Below are positions 6,918-15,526 of a DNA stretch of 40,434 nucleotides, piece after piece. The DNA is from Chlorobium sp. GTDB lineage: Bacteria; Bacteroidota; Chlorobiia; Chlorobiales; Chlorobiaceae. Location: NCBI GenBank assembly GCA_005843815.1, contig SZYA01000024.1:1-40434 (forward strand), in the 5' to 3' direction. The notes under the pieces were generated by a model. That model worked only from the letters and a program-made list of their open reading frames with translations. It was not told the DNA's origin and did not search any database. A program made the position numbers and the translations under genes. Within the stretch, counting starts at the first letter, position 1; each line of letters begins with the position of its first letter.

Positions 6918-9758
6918 ATGACCAGTAACAGGCCAGGGGATTTTGCAGTCAGTGAAACAAGTTTGCCGGATATCGTTTTTAAGGGAATTAATACTCATAA
7001 TCTTCGGAATATTTCAGTTTGTATCCCCCGAAACAAGTTTGTGGTGTTAACGGGAGTCAGTGGGTCTGGTAAATCAAGTCTCGCCTTCGATACGCTCTAT
7101 GCTGAAGGGCATCGTCGGTATGTGGAGTCACTCTCTGCTTATGTACGGCAGTTTCTTGAAAGAATGCCCCGGCCTGATATTGAAAGTGTTGAAGGGATTG
7201 CGCCGGCCATTGCCATAGAGCAGAAATCCATTCCAAAAAATCCGCGTTCAACGGTTGGTACCGTTTCTGAAATCTATGACTATCTCCGTCTGCTGTATGC
7301 TCGTATTGGTAAAATCTACTCTCGTGATACCAATGAACTTGTGCTGAAGCATACCCCGGATGATGTGAGTTTGCAGGCGGGTTTTTTTGAGGAGGGGACA
7401 AAATTTTATGCCGGATTTTTCTTCCCTGCCCATCAGGATGCCGGACACCATAGTTGCTCCGTGGAGGATGAGATAGCAAGTCTCCTGAAAAAGGGTTTTT
7501 TCAGAGTGGTTGCTGGAGAGGAGATTCTTGATCTCAACCAGCCAGCCGCCTGTAAGCGGGTGCTGGAGATGCCTCCGACCGACCGGGCTGCGCTGCTTGT
7601 GCTGGTTGACCGCTTTGTCGCCCGGCAGGCTGAGAAGGTGTTCAGCCGTGTGTCGCAGGCTGCGGAGAGCTGTTTCAATGAATCGGGCGGCTATGCTGTT
7701 TTGAAGGTTGTCGGAGGTAAAAGCTATCTGTTCAGTGATCGCCTTGAATTGAACGGTATTGAATATCAGGAGCCATCTCCCCAGCTTTTTGCATTTAATT
7801 CTCCAATTGGCGCATGTACGACCTGTCAGGGCTTCGGCCGTCTTGCCGGTATTGATGAGGATGCTGTTGTTCCCGATAAGTCACTGACGCTTGAAGAGGG
7901 AGCTATTGCCTGCTGGAACTCGGAAAAATACCGTTGGAATCTCATGGAGCTTCTTGAGTATGCCGATGATATGGGTGTTCCGATCAGCGTGCCTTATGAA
8001 AAGCTCTCTTATGCGCAAAAGGAGCTGATCTGGAAGGGTATGCCGGATGGGCGCTATAAGGGGATTCGTGCTTTTTTTGCCGAGATAGAAAAAGATGCTG
8101 GTTACAAGATGCACTACAGGGTTTTTTTGAGTCGTTACCGGGGATATGCAGTCTGTCCTGATTGTGAGGGTAGCCGTCTTAATCCTGATGCCCGGCTGGT
8201 GAGGGTCTCAGGCCGCGATATTGCTGAAGTGTCGCGCATGAACATTACCGAGGCATCCGAGTTTTTCCGGAATCTCGATATTTCACCATTTGATCGAAAG
8301 GTGGCTGAGGTTATTCTGGAGGAGATTATCAAGCGCCTCGGTTATCTCCTTGATGTTGGCTTGAACTATCTCTCTCTTGACCGCCTGACCCACACGCTGA
8401 GTGGTGGCGAGTTTCAGCGCATCAATCTTTCCACCTCTCTTGGCTCTCCGCTTGTCGGTGCCATCTATATTCTCGATGAGCCAAGTATCGGTCTCCATCA
8501 GAGTGATTCAGCGCGCCTCATTACGCTGCTCAGGAAGTTGCGCGATCTTGGCAATACAGTGGTGGTGGTTGAGCACGATCGGGAAATCATTGAGGCTGCT
8601 GATGAGGTTATTGATCTCGGCCCTTATGCCGGTCGTCTGGGTGGAGAGGTGGTTTTTCATGGTTCGGTTGCAGAGATGAGGGAGAGGGGTATGTCGCTTA
8701 CGGCACAATATCTCAATGGTAAGAAAGAGATTTCTGTCCCAGAGTGTCGCAGGACAGTCGATTTTACCTCTTGTATCGAGATTGCTGGCGCGATGCAGAA
8801 CAACCTGAAGAATATCAATGTGCGCTTTCCTCTCAACGTCATGACCTGTGTCACGGGGGTGAGCGGCTCAGGCAAGTCTACCCTTGTCAATGATATTCTC
8901 AACAGAGGAATTTTGCGGGCAAAGGCCGGGACTAAGGAGAGTGTTGGGGCCCATCGTTCATTGACAGGCGCATGGCTTGTTGATCGCGTTGAGCATGTTG
9001 ACCAGTCGCCCATCGGAAAATCAAGTCGAAGCAACCCGGTAACCTATCTGAAAATATTTGATGATATCCGTACCCTTTTTGCTCAAACACCGGATGCACA
9101 GCAGCGGAGACTGAAGGCTGGCTATTTTTCTTTCAATATTCCTGGCGGTCGCTGTGAAACCTGTGCGGGTGAAGGCAGTGTGCATATTGAAATGCAGTTT
9201 CTTGCTGATATTGAGGCCGTTTGTGAAGATTGCGGAGGCCTTCGCTATAAGCCCGAGGCTCTTGCGGTGAAGTATCAGGGCAAGTCCATTGCTGAGGTGC
9301 TTGATTTGACGGTAGAGGAGGCGATCACCTTTTTCAGTCGTGAGAAGAGCATTGTTAAAAAATTGATGGTGCTTGATGAGGTAGGGCTTGGCTATATCAG
9401 GCTTGGCCAGTCGTCCAGTACTCTCTCTGGTGGGGAGGCGCAACGCCTCAAGCTGGCAAGTTTTATTGCCCATGCGGATACCGCACATACGCTTTTTATC
9501 TTTGATGAACCCACAACCGGACTCCATTTTGAGGATATCAACAAGCTGATTCTCTGTTTTGAGAAGCTGCTGGAACAGAAAAACACCCTCGTTGTTATTG
9601 AGCATAATCCCGACATTATCAAACAGGCAGACTGGGTTATTGATCTTGGACCTGGTGCCGGAGATAAAGGTGGCTCCATTGTGGTCGAAGGGACACCCGA
9701 AGAGATAGCGCTTTGCGAGGAGTCGCTGACCGGGCGATATATCAAGGAGCTTGTCTGA
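6918..9758 (+). CDS. uvrA: excinuclease ABC subunit A (UvrA-type, Bacteroidetes/Chlorobi variant)
   Basis: A 946-residue UvrA with two ABC ATPase halves. The first Walker A is GVSGSGKSS (about residues 46-54) and the second is in the C-terminal half (GVSGSGKST). ABC signatures [10 protein letters not shown] and [10 protein letters not shown] precede Walker B motifs LDEPSIGLH and FDEPTTGLH. Zinc-type pairs remain at GACTTC, AVCPDC, GRCETC and AVCEDC. The CxxC pair that in E. coli UvrA comes just before the RLFSFN segment is missing, and the early CPxC near the signature I insertion is replaced by [10 protein letters not shown]. UvrA dimers find bulky DNA lesions and load UvrB for nucleotide excision repair. 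The stop codon lies inside the left inverted repeat of the 132-bp element. A second, canonical uvrA may exist elsewhere. Confidence 0.93.
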   Translation: MTSNRPGDFAVSETSLPDIVFKGINTHNLRNISVCIPRNKFVVLTGVSGSGKSSLAFDTLYAEGHRRYVESLSAYVRQFLERMPRPDIESVEGIAPAIAIEQKSIPKNPRSTVGTVSEIYDYLRLLYARIGKIYSRDTNELVLKHTPDDVSLQAGFFEEGTKFYAGFFFPAHQDAGHHSCSVEDEIASLLKKGFFRVVAGEEILDLNQPAACKRVLEMPPTDRAALLVLVDRFVARQAEKVFSRVSQAAESCFNESGGYAVLKVVGGKSYLFSDRLELNGIEYQEPSPQLFAFNSPIGACTTCQGFGRLAGIDEDAVVPDKSLTLEEGAIACWNSEKYRWNLMELLEYADDMGVPISVPYEKLSYAQKELIWKGMPDGRYKGIRAFFAEIEKDAGYKMHYRVFLSRYRGYAVCPDCEGSRLNPDARLVRVSGRDIAEVSRMNITEASEFFRNLDISPFDRKVAEVILEEIIKRLGYLLDVGLNYLSLDRLTHTLSGGEFQRINLSTSLGSPLVGAIYILDEPSIGLHQSDSARLITLLRKLRDLGNTVVVVEHDREIIEAADEVIDLGPYAGRLGGEVVFHGSVAEMRERGMSLTAQYLNGKKEISVPECRRTVDFTSCIEIAGAMQNNLKNINVRFPLNVMTCVTGVSGSGKSTLVNDILNRGILRAKAGTKESVGAHRSLTGAWLVDRVEHVDQSPIGKSSRSNPVTYLKIFDDIRTLFAQTPDAQQRRLKAGYFSFNIPGGRCETCAGEGSVHIEMQFLADIEAVCEDCGGLRYKPEALAVKYQGKSIAEVLDLTVEEAITFFSREKSIVKKLMVLDEVGLGYIRLGQSSSTLSGGEAQRLKLASFIAHADTAHTLFIFDEPTTGLHFEDINKLILCFEKLLEQKNTLVVIEHNPDIIKQADWVIDLGPGAGDKGGSIVVEGTPEEIALCEESLTGRYIKELV

Positions 9759-9882
9759 ACCATGATTGGATGGTGCGGCAAAGTCTCTTGAACCATGATT
9801 CAAGGATTCAAGGATTGGCTTGATTTTCGTTGGTGCAATAATCAAGCCATCATGAAATTCAGGAGAATCAAGGTTCAGACAA
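9751..9882. repeat. 132-bp intergenic element with terminal inverted repeats
   Basis: Perfect 11-bp ends TTGTCTGAACC (9751-9761) and GGTTCAGACAA (9872-9882) enclose an internal perfect 10-bp inverted repeat, TGGCTTGATT (9816-9825) and AATCAAGCCA (9840-9849). There is also a direct repeat of GAACCATGATT near 9757 and 9790 and a reiterated ATTCAAGG. The left end includes the uvrA stop codon, and the right end stops 3 bases before the stop codon of the minus-strand gene at 9886. It looks like a miniature palindromic repeat (MITE/REP class) and could fold as a long hairpin that serves as a terminator for both genes. No coding potential. Confidence 0.65.
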
Positions 9883-9885
9883 ACT

Positions 9886-10161
9886 TCAGGCAATTGGATC
9901 GTCTTCCAGTGCACCTCCATGCAGTCTGATGTGCGGGAAGTGCCCTTGGGTGCGTTCAACCCACACATTACCTCCCTTACTGAACTCGGTTTCGTTTAAC
10001 ACAACCGAGATGCGGTTTTTGGCAAGTGCCGTGATCTCCTCCAGAAGAGCAGCGAGGATACGATCGTCAGTAGTGGCGGTATCATCCTGCATTTTTGAGT
10101 GGATGCTGGCCAGTTTTTCCAGGGTGACTTTCCCGATAGTGTAGCAGAGTGGCTGGTGCAT
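9886..10161 (-). CDS. hypothetical protein, 91 aa
   Basis: A small, soluble, mixed-charge protein with no membrane segment, no cysteine motif and no family I recognise. The N-terminal half looks helical (VTLEKLASIHSKM, RILAALLEEITALAK), and the second half looks like strands (RISVVLNETEF, VWVERTQG, HIRLHGG). The antisense frame over the same stretch is Ser/Val-rich low-quality sequence, which favours the minus-strand reading. No clear ribosome site precedes the ATG at 10161; an internal ATG (MQDD) gives a 68-residue alternative. It is divergent from groES, upstream of CIRCE, and its 3' end abuts the 132-bp element. Function unknown. Confidence 0.5.
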   Translation of the reverse strand: MHQPLCYTIGKVTLEKLASIHSKMQDDTATTDDRILAALLEEITALAKNRISVVLNETEFSKGGNVWVERTQGHFPHIRLHGGALEDDPIA

Positions 10162-10250
10162 GGGATTCTGTTGCGAAAGTGAAAAATTCAGTTCACCCGG
10201 GAAGAAATTTTTTGGATGAGATAAAATTTTTCTTATTATTGAAAATCATT

Positions 10251-10277
10251 TTAGCACTCAATGTGTTCGAGTGCTAA
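10251..10277. promoter_or_regulatory. CIRCE operator (HrcA binding site)
   Basis: Perfect consensus TTAGCACTC-N9-GAGTGCTAA, 67 bases before groES. CIRCE is the operator of the heat-shock repressor HrcA, so groESL is predicted to be derepressed by protein-folding stress. hrcA itself is not in this window. Confidence 0.96.
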
Positions 10278-10343
10278 AAAAGATAGTAAATTGTTCACCA
10301 TAGTATCTTACTATTCAATCAAAAACCAAAACGAGAGAAGACA

Positions 10344-10628
10344 ATGAACTTGAAACCCTTAGCTGATCGAGTTATTGTTAAGCCAGCAGCGGCGGAAGAA
10401 AAAACCAAGGGCGGCCTTTATATTCCTGATACAGGGAAAGAGAAACCGCAGTATGGTGAAGTTGTTGCTGTAGGTGCAGGTAAAGTTGCTGATAATGGCC
10501 AACTGCTTGAAATGCAGGTGAAGGCTGGCGACAAAGTGCTTTATGGTAAATATTCCGGCACCGAAGTGAGCGTGGAAGGTGAGGATTACCTCATCATGCG
10601 TGAGTCGGATATTTTCGCCATTCTTTAA
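10344..10628 (+). CDS. groES: co-chaperonin GroES
   Basis: A 94-residue Cpn10, the usual length. It starts [12 protein letters not shown] and carries the mobile-loop region ([10 protein letters not shown]) that contacts GroEL, the [12 protein letters not shown] segment and the terminal ESDIFAIL. It caps the GroEL ring so that substrate proteins fold in the closed chamber. A purine-rich GAGAGAAG sits just upstream of the ATG. It is first in the groES-groEL operon, 43 bases before groEL, under the CIRCE site. Confidence 0.98.
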   Translation: MNLKPLADRVIVKPAAAEEKTKGGLYIPDTGKEKPQYGEVVAVGAGKVADNGQLLEMQVKAGDKVLYGKYSGTEVSVEGEDYLIMRESDIFAIL

Positions 10629-10655
10629 TAGTTATTAACCCTTAAAAACCTTATT

Positions 10656-10660
10656 GGAGG
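10656..10660 (+). promoter_or_regulatory. ribosome binding site deciding the groEL start
   Basis: GGAGG lies 11 bases before the ATG at 10672. A longer reading from TTG at 10654 would overlap this site and add six residues not found in GroEL, so the ATG is the start. Confidence 0.85.
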
Positions 10661-10671
10661 AAAACAGTACA

Positions 10672-12315
10672 ATGACTGCAAAAGATATTCTTTATGATAC
10701 TGAAGCCAGAGCGAGGCTTAAAGTTGGCGTGGACAAATTGGCCAACGCGGTTAAAGTTACCCTCGGACCTGCCGGACGTAATGTTCTGATCGACAAAAAA
10801 TTTGGTGCTCCAACTTCAACCAAAGATGGCGTGACCGTTGCAAAAGAGATTGAACTCTCCGATGCTGTAGAGAACATGGGTGCCCAGATGGTGCGTGAAG
10901 TTGCATCCAAAACCAGTGATGTCGCTGGTGATGGTACAACCACAGCCACAGTGCTTGCCCAGGCAATCTACCGTGAAGGTTTGAAGAACGTCACTGCTGG
11001 TGCTCGTCCGATTGACCTGAAAAGAGGTATTGATCGCGCAGTGAAAGAGGTTGTTCAGGAGCTGAGAAACATCAGCCGCAGCATCTCTGGTAAAAAAGAG
11101 ATTGCACAGGTTGGAACTATCTCTGCTAACAACGATCCTGAAATCGGTGAACTGATTGCCGAAGCGATGGAGAAGGTTGGAAAAGATGGTGTTATCACCG
11201 TTGAGGAAGCAAAGGGAATGGAGACCGAGCTGAAGGTTGTTGAGGGTATGCAGTTTGATCGTGGCTACCTCTCTCCTTACTTTGTGACCAACTCTGAGAC
11301 GATGGAAGCTGAGCTTGAAGATCCGCTGATTCTGATTCACGACAAGAAGATCAGCAACATGAAGGAGCTGCTCCCGATTCTTGAAAAATCAGCACAGTCT
11401 GGACGTCCTCTTCTTATTATTTCGGAAGATATCGAAGGCGAAGCTCTTGCAACGCTTGTGGTGAACAAGCTGCGTGGTACTCTCCGCGTCTGTGCAGTCA
11501 AAGCTCCTGGCTTTGGCGACCGCCGCAAGGCCATGCTTGAAGATATCGCAATTCTCACCGGTGGTACTGTTATCTCCGAAGAGAAGGGCTACAAACTCGA
11601 AAATACAACCATCAACTACCTTGGTCAGGCTGGACACGTCACTATCGACAAGGATAATACCACGATTGTTGAAGGCAAGGGCACTGCTGAAGAGATCAAG
11701 GCCCGTATCAACGAGATCAAGGGACAGGTAGAAAAATCAACCTCTGACTACGATACCGAAAAGCTGCAGGAGCGTCTTGCAAAGCTTTCAGGTGGCGTTG
11801 CTGTGCTGCACATTGGCGCATCGACAGAAGTTGAGATGAAAGAGAAGAAGGCTCGTGTTGAGGATGCGCTGCACGCTACCCGCGCTGCTGTGCAGGAAGG
11901 TATTGTTGTTGGTGGCGGTGTTGCCCTGATCCGTGCGATCAAGGGTCTTGACAGAGCTGTTGCAGACAATGAAGATCAGAAGACCGGTATTGAAATTATC
12001 CGCCGTGCGCTCGAAGAGCCACTTCGCCAGATTGTTGCCAACACTGGCACCACAGATGGCGCAGTTGTGCTTGAGAAGGTGAAGGCAGGTACTGGTGATT
12101 TTGGTTTCAATGCCAGAACAGAGGTATACGAAAACCTGGTTGATGCAGGTGTTGTCGATCCTACCAAGGTGACCAGAAGCGCTCTTGAGAACGCTGCATC
12201 GGTTGCCGGTATTCTTTTGACCACCGAAGCTGCTATTACTGACATCAAGGACGATAAAGCCGACATGCCAGCAATGCCTCAAGGTGGAATGGGTGGTATG
12301 GGCGGCATGTATTAA
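10672..12315 (+). CDS. groEL: chaperonin GroEL
   Basis: 547 residues from the ATG at 10672. It is canonical group I chaperonin: an N-terminal equatorial domain with [10 protein letters not shown] and the ATPase loop [11 protein letters not shown], the apical domain ([25 protein letters not shown]), and the GGM-repeat tail ending in GGMGGMY. Fourteen subunits form the double ring that folds client proteins with GroES. It is the second gene of the CIRCE-controlled operon and is followed by a strong hairpin terminator at 12341. No departure from the family was noticed. Confidence 0.98.
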   Translation: MTAKDILYDTEARARLKVGVDKLANAVKVTLGPAGRNVLIDKKFGAPTSTKDGVTVAKEIELSDAVENMGAQMVREVASKTSDVAGDGTTTATVLAQAIYREGLKNVTAGARPIDLKRGIDRAVKEVVQELRNISRSISGKKEIAQVGTISANNDPEIGELIAEAMEKVGKDGVITVEEAKGMETELKVVEGMQFDRGYLSPYFVTNSETMEAELEDPLILIHDKKISNMKELLPILEKSAQSGRPLLIISEDIEGEALATLVVNKLRGTLRVCAVKAPGFGDRRKAMLEDIAILTGGTVISEEKGYKLENTTINYLGQAGHVTIDKDNTTIVEGKGTAEEIKARINEIKGQVEKSTSDYDTEKLQERLAKLSGGVAVLHIGASTEVEMKEKKARVEDALHATRAAVQEGIVVGGGVALIRAIKGLDRAVADNEDQKTGIEIIRRALEEPLRQIVANTGTTDGAVVLEKVKAGTGDFGFNARTEVYENLVDAGVVDPTKVTRSALENAASVAGILLTTEAAITDIKDDKADMPAMPQGGMGGMGGMY

Positions 12316-12340
12316 TCGGCGCTCAGCACTCTGTTTCTTT

Positions 12341-12372
12341 AAAAAAGCCAGCCTTCGGGTTGGCTTTTTTAT
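12341..12372 (+). terminator. intrinsic terminator after groEL
   Basis: Stem GCCAGCC, UUCG tetraloop, GGTTGGC (one G-U pair), flanked by A6 upstream and T6 downstream. It closes the groESL transcript. Confidence 0.9.
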
Positions 12373-12427
12373 TTGTGATTGATTGTTGATTTTGACTATT
12401 ATAAGGTCTTTATTAGAGTCGATCCAA

Positions 12428-12439
12428 AAGGATATCCTT
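12428..12439. promoter_or_regulatory. 12-bp palindrome over the antitoxin ribosome site
   Basis: AAGGATATCCTT is a perfect palindrome directly in front of the antitoxin ATG at 12440 and contains its AAGGA ribosome site. Phd-type antitoxins repress their own operon through short palindromes, so this is a candidate operator; the role is inferred. Confidence 0.4.
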
Positions 12440-12724
12440 ATGAATTACAGTACTTCGATCAAGCCGATCAGCTTTTTGAAAACTCACGCTTCGGAAGTTA
12501 TCCGTGAGGTTTCTGCCAATAGAGGAACCATGATTATCACCCATAACGGTGAAGCGAAGGTGATTTTGCAGGATGTGCATCTCTATGAAGAGACACAGCA
12601 AAGCTTGGCTATGCTGAAAATACTTGCCAAAAGTTCACAGAGCATTGAGCAGGGAAGGTATAAGCCTGCCAGCGTATCGTTTGAGTTGATCCGCCAGCAG
12701 ATTTCCAGACTGAAGGAGTTATGA
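12440..12724 (+). CDS. type II antitoxin, Phd/YefM family
   Basis: 94 residues starting MNYSTSIKPI. The N-terminal Phd/YefM DNA-binding fold is recognisable (ISFLKTHASEVIREV, then the typical IITHNGEAKVILQD). The C-terminal part (ILAKSSQSIEQGRYKP) corresponds to the toxin-neutralising tail. I start at 12440, where AAGGA lies just upstream; the open frame upstream to 12383 has no support. Its stop overlaps the toxin start by 4 bases, the usual translational coupling of such pairs. It likely binds ParE and autoregulates through the palindrome at 12428-12439. The pair sits alone between the groESL terminator and queC, which suggests insertion as a mobile cassette. Confidence 0.9.
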   Translation: MNYSTSIKPISFLKTHASEVIREVSANRGTMIITHNGEAKVILQDVHLYEETQQSLAMLKILAKSSQSIEQGRYKPASVSFELIRQQISRLKEL

Positions 12725-13047
12725 ACTATGATGTTTTCCTGACTGATGATGCGGAGGCTGATATTCTCGATATCTGGAAATACGTTGCTCATCACGATTC
12801 TGTTGAACGAGCAGACACCCTTGTCGATGGACTGCGGGAAGCCTGTCTGACTCTTGGCATTTTTCCGGATCGAGGACATTATCCTCCCGAACTTCAGAGA
12901 GTATATGTTCTGGACTATCGTGAACTCCACCACAAGCCCTATCGGATTATTTACCGGATCGTGGCTCGCAAGGTTTTTATTCACTGTGTTCTGGACGGAA
13001 GAAGAGAGCTTCAGGAGCTTCTTCTCGAACGATTGCTGCGTGGATAA
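12721..13047 (+). CDS. type II toxin, RelE/ParE superfamily
   Basis: A 108-residue RelE/ParE-fold toxin. The N-terminal strand and helices NYDVFLTDDAEADILDIWKYV, the SVERADTLVDGL helix, LGIFPDRGHYPPEL, and the C-terminal strands PYRIIYRIV and VFIHCVLDGRR match the ParE branch. ParE toxins poison DNA gyrase, whereas RelE toxins cut mRNA on the ribosome. The ParE-like sequence favours the first, but the target is not provable here. The full length appears intact. ATGA overlap with the Phd antitoxin gives a standard two-gene operon. Confidence 0.88.
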   Translation: MNYDVFLTDDAEADILDIWKYVAHHDSVERADTLVDGLREACLTLGIFPDRGHYPPELQRVYVLDYRELHHKPYRIIYRIVARKVFIHCVLDGRRELQELLLERLLRG

Positions 13048-13200
13048 CGATTGCTGAATGTTTGCCTTCTGCGCAGAATAATACCTATAGTTCTACCATA
13101 AATGTATGCGTTCGACAAAAGAGGAATACAGGATGTTGGTAAGCAGGCTGAATGATGTATAGTTCATTACTGCACTGAATATTTCAGATAGTCGAGAGCG

Positions 13201-13229
13201 TTGCGTACTTTCGTGGAAAGGGTTCTAAT
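13201..13229 (+). promoter_or_regulatory. candidate promoter of the queC operon
   Basis: TTGCGT (13201-13206), 17-base spacer, TCTAAT (13224-13229), about 37 bases before the queC ATG. The rest of the 13048-13266 gap shows no gene, and I see no preQ1 riboswitch fold. Confidence 0.35.
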
Positions 13230-13266
13230 TCTCTTCCGACGAGACAACATACTGTTAACATAAGAG

Positions 13267-13989
13267 ATGCAGAGATTCGTGTCAACACCACCACCAAAAG
13301 CAGTACTCCTTCTCAGCGGCGGCATGGACAGCCTCGTCACCACCGCAATTGCTCATGAGCAGGGCTTTGTACTGGCAGCCATGCACGTCAATTACGGACA
13401 GCGGACGTGGCAGAAGGAGCTGGAGTCGTTCAGGTCAATTTGCAACCATTACAACATAGAGCAGCGTCTTGAGGTCAATGCGGATTTTCTTGCCCAGATT
13501 GGTGGCTCTTCCTTGACCGACTTCTCCATGCCTGTTGGTGGCGCTGACCTTCAGGGCTCTTCGATTCCAACCAGCTATGTCCCTTTCCGTAACGCCGGTT
13601 TTCTTTCGATGGCGGTGAGCTGGTCGGAGGTTATTGGTGCCAACAAGATTTTTATCGGGGCGGTGGAGGAGGACTCATCCGGATATCCTGATTGTCGAAA
13701 AGTATTCTATGATGCCTTCAATACCGTTATCGCACTTGGAACGAAACCTGAGACCGATATTGAGATCCTCACTCCTCTGATTGAGATGCAGAAATCAGAG
13801 ATTGTTCGCAAGGGGATGGAGCTGGGTGCGCCGTTCAATCTGAGCTGGTCGTGCTATAAAAGCGAGGGGAGGGCGTGCGGCGTTTGTGACAGTTGTGCCC
13901 GCAGGCTCAGAGCCTTCGAGGTGATGGGCATTCCTGATCCGATTGATTATGAAGAGCGTCCGCTGTACATTCGGGAAAGCATCTTTTAA
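13267..13989 (+). CDS. queC: 7-cyano-7-deazaguanine synthase QueC
   Basis: A 240-residue PP-loop ATPase. The nucleotide loop LLSGGMDSL lies at about residues 15-23. [13 protein letters not shown] and the PTSYVPFRN segment match QueC, and four cysteines near the C-terminus ([15 protein letters not shown]) bind the structural zinc. QueC converts 7-carboxy-7-deazaguanine with ammonia and ATP to preQ0, the precursor of queuosine in tRNA. Another step of the same pathway, queA, lies at 23000. It begins a compact same-strand run, queC - CPBP - trpA - GT2, with gaps of 6-16 bases, so it is probably an operon. Confidence 0.96.
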   Translation: MQRFVSTPPPKAVLLLSGGMDSLVTTAIAHEQGFVLAAMHVNYGQRTWQKELESFRSICNHYNIEQRLEVNADFLAQIGGSSLTDFSMPVGGADLQGSSIPTSYVPFRNAGFLSMAVSWSEVIGANKIFIGAVEEDSSGYPDCRKVFYDAFNTVIALGTKPETDIEILTPLIEMQKSEIVRKGMELGAPFNLSWSCYKSEGRACGVCDSCARRLRAFEVMGIPDPIDYEERPLYIRESIF

Positions 13990-14004
13990 TCTCATTATTT
14001 CATT

Positions 14005-14700
14005 ATGAAATCGATTAAATCGTTGAGTTCAGGCATTTCAGCTTCAGAGTCGCTCAAGGCACGTTTGACTCTTTCGTTCTCGCTGATGGGGGCGATCTGG
14101 ATTGTTGGTCTTATTGGCCATTTTACGGTGTTGAAGGAGTGGCCAGCTCTGCTCCTTTATGTTTTTGGATCAATTGGACTGGTGCTTTATCGGGGAAACA
14201 AGCTTGGTGAGTGGCAGAAGATCTACCTTGCCGGGGGAAATTTGGGAAAATCCCTGAAGTGGGGCGGTATTGCCGGTGCGGTTTTGTTTGCCATGGATAT
14301 CATCAACACCGTGATGTATTACAAAAATGGTGGTGCGCCTATGGCCGGGATGGAGTTTATTCTGGTGAACGGTTCATTGCTCTATCTCTTTCCGATACTG
14401 ATTCTGGCAGAAGAGTTCCTCTGGCGGGGCATCATGTTTTCTGCCCTTATTGAAAAGGGGGTCAACAAACATCTTACGGTTTTTCTGACAACGATTTTTT
14501 ATGTTGTCAACCATTTTGCGGTTGCGTCTGTCGGTATGCAGGAGCGGGCGCTGATGGGCATGATGGCTTTTCCGATAGGCATTTTGGGTGGATACCTTGT
14601 TCTTAAAACCAAAAATATCTGGGGAAGTGTTCTGGTCCATATTACAACCATGGTATCAATGGTGCTTGATATTTTTGTTATTCCACAACTGATCCGTTGA
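14005..14700 (+). CDS. CPBP-family intramembrane glutamic endopeptidase
   Basis: 231 residues with about six to seven hydrophobic segments. The CPBP (CAAX protease and bacteriocin-processing, Abi) motifs are visible: AEEFLWRG (EExxxR motif, about residues 138-145), VNHFAV with the conserved His, and a late VLVHIT with the second His. Such membrane proteases cleave or process partners in the bilayer; some protect against self-made bacteriocins. The substrate is unknown. The gene lies between queC and trpA with 15- and 16-base gaps, so it is probably cotranscribed with unrelated metabolic genes. It is intact. Confidence 0.88.
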   Translation: MKSIKSLSSGISASESLKARLTLSFSLMGAIWIVGLIGHFTVLKEWPALLLYVFGSIGLVLYRGNKLGEWQKIYLAGGNLGKSLKWGGIAGAVLFAMDIINTVMYYKNGGAPMAGMEFILVNGSLLYLFPILILAEEFLWRGIMFSALIEKGVNKHLTVFLTTIFYVVNHFAVASVGMQERALMGMMAFPIGILGGYLVLKTKNIWGSVLVHITTMVSMVLDIFVIPQLIR

Positions 14701-14716
14701 TCGACCAAACTTTTCT

Positions 14717-15520
14717 ATGTTCCAAGACCGCATTACAACCCTGTTGCAGCAGGATAAAAAGCTGCTGATTGCCTATTATATGCCTGAGTTTCCGGTTGTT
14801 GGTGCGACCCTTCCAGTGCTTGAGGCGCTGGAGGAGAGCGGTGCTGATATTGTCGAGCTCGGAATGCCCTATTCCGACCCTATTGGTGACGGGCCGGTGA
14901 TTCAGGAGGCGGCACATACCGCTATTGGCAATGGTGTCACCATCAAACATCTCCTTGAGCTGGTACGGTGTGCTCGCCAGGGTGAGGGGTGCAAGCCAGT
15001 CAATGTTCCCATTCTGCTGATGGGCTACTGTAATCCGGTGATTGCCTACGGCATTGATGCGTTTTTGCATGACGCAGTGGCGGCTGGTGTTGACGGGCTG
15101 CTGATACCTGATTTCCCTCCCGAAGAGGCTGCTGATTTTCTCCAAAAAGCTAAAAGTGTGGGCCTGACGGTGGTTTTTCTTGTCTCTCCGGTTTCTTCGC
15201 CGGAGAGGATTGAGCTGATTGACTCGCTTTCAACCGATTTTTCCTACTGTCTTGCGGTCAATGGTACCACTGGCACCGCCAAACTCTCCGAGGCATCATT
15301 TGAGGATTCGATTGATGAGTATTTGAAAAGAGTGCGCCAGCATACCCGAAAAAAATTTGTTGTTGGATTTGGCATCAAGGACAAGTCTCGTGTTGAGTCA
15401 ATGTGGGCTCTGGCGGATGGGGCAGTGGTCGGGACGGCGCTGTTGCAGCACATAGCATCCGCATCGACTCCTGAAGCGTGCGCCACCCTTGCTGGTGAGT
15501 TCTGGAGAACGCTCCGGTAG
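14717..15520 (+). CDS. trpA: tryptophan synthase alpha chain
   Basis: A 267-residue TIM barrel that cleaves indole-3-glycerol phosphate to indole and glyceraldehyde 3-phosphate and channels indole to TrpB. The catalytic Glu is in VELGMPYSDP and the catalytic Asp in the same loop (SDPIGDGPVIQ). ILLMGYCNPV, GLLIPDFPPEE and the phosphate-binding GFGIKDKS and ADGAVVGTAL motifs are in order. The gene is not beside trpB but in a run with queC, a CPBP protease and a glycosyltransferase. The start ATG at 14717 follows the previous stop by 16 bases. Confidence 0.97.
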   Translation: MFQDRITTLLQQDKKLLIAYYMPEFPVVGATLPVLEALEESGADIVELGMPYSDPIGDGPVIQEAAHTAIGNGVTIKHLLELVRCARQGEGCKPVNVPILLMGYCNPVIAYGIDAFLHDAVAAGVDGLLIPDFPPEEAADFLQKAKSVGLTVVFLVSPVSSPERIELIDSLSTDFSYCLAVNGTTGTAKLSEASFEDSIDEYLKRVRQHTRKKFVVGFGIKDKSRVESMWALADGAVVGTALLQHIASASTPEACATLAGEFWRTLR

Positions 15521-15526
15521 CCCTTT

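Noticed and set aside
9021..9968. 315-codon minus-strand open frame across the uvrA 3' end and the repeat element
   Set aside because: It is antisense to well-supported UvrA motifs, has no family pattern and crosses the palindromic element and another gene's end.
10816..11340. 174-codon open frame antisense to groEL
   Set aside because: The plus strand is a textbook GroEL; the antisense frame is a by-product of its codon use. The same holds for 11788-12282.
13048..13266. Possible preQ1 riboswitch upstream of queC
   Set aside because: I found no preQ1-type stem-loop with its A-rich tail; only a candidate promoter is visible.
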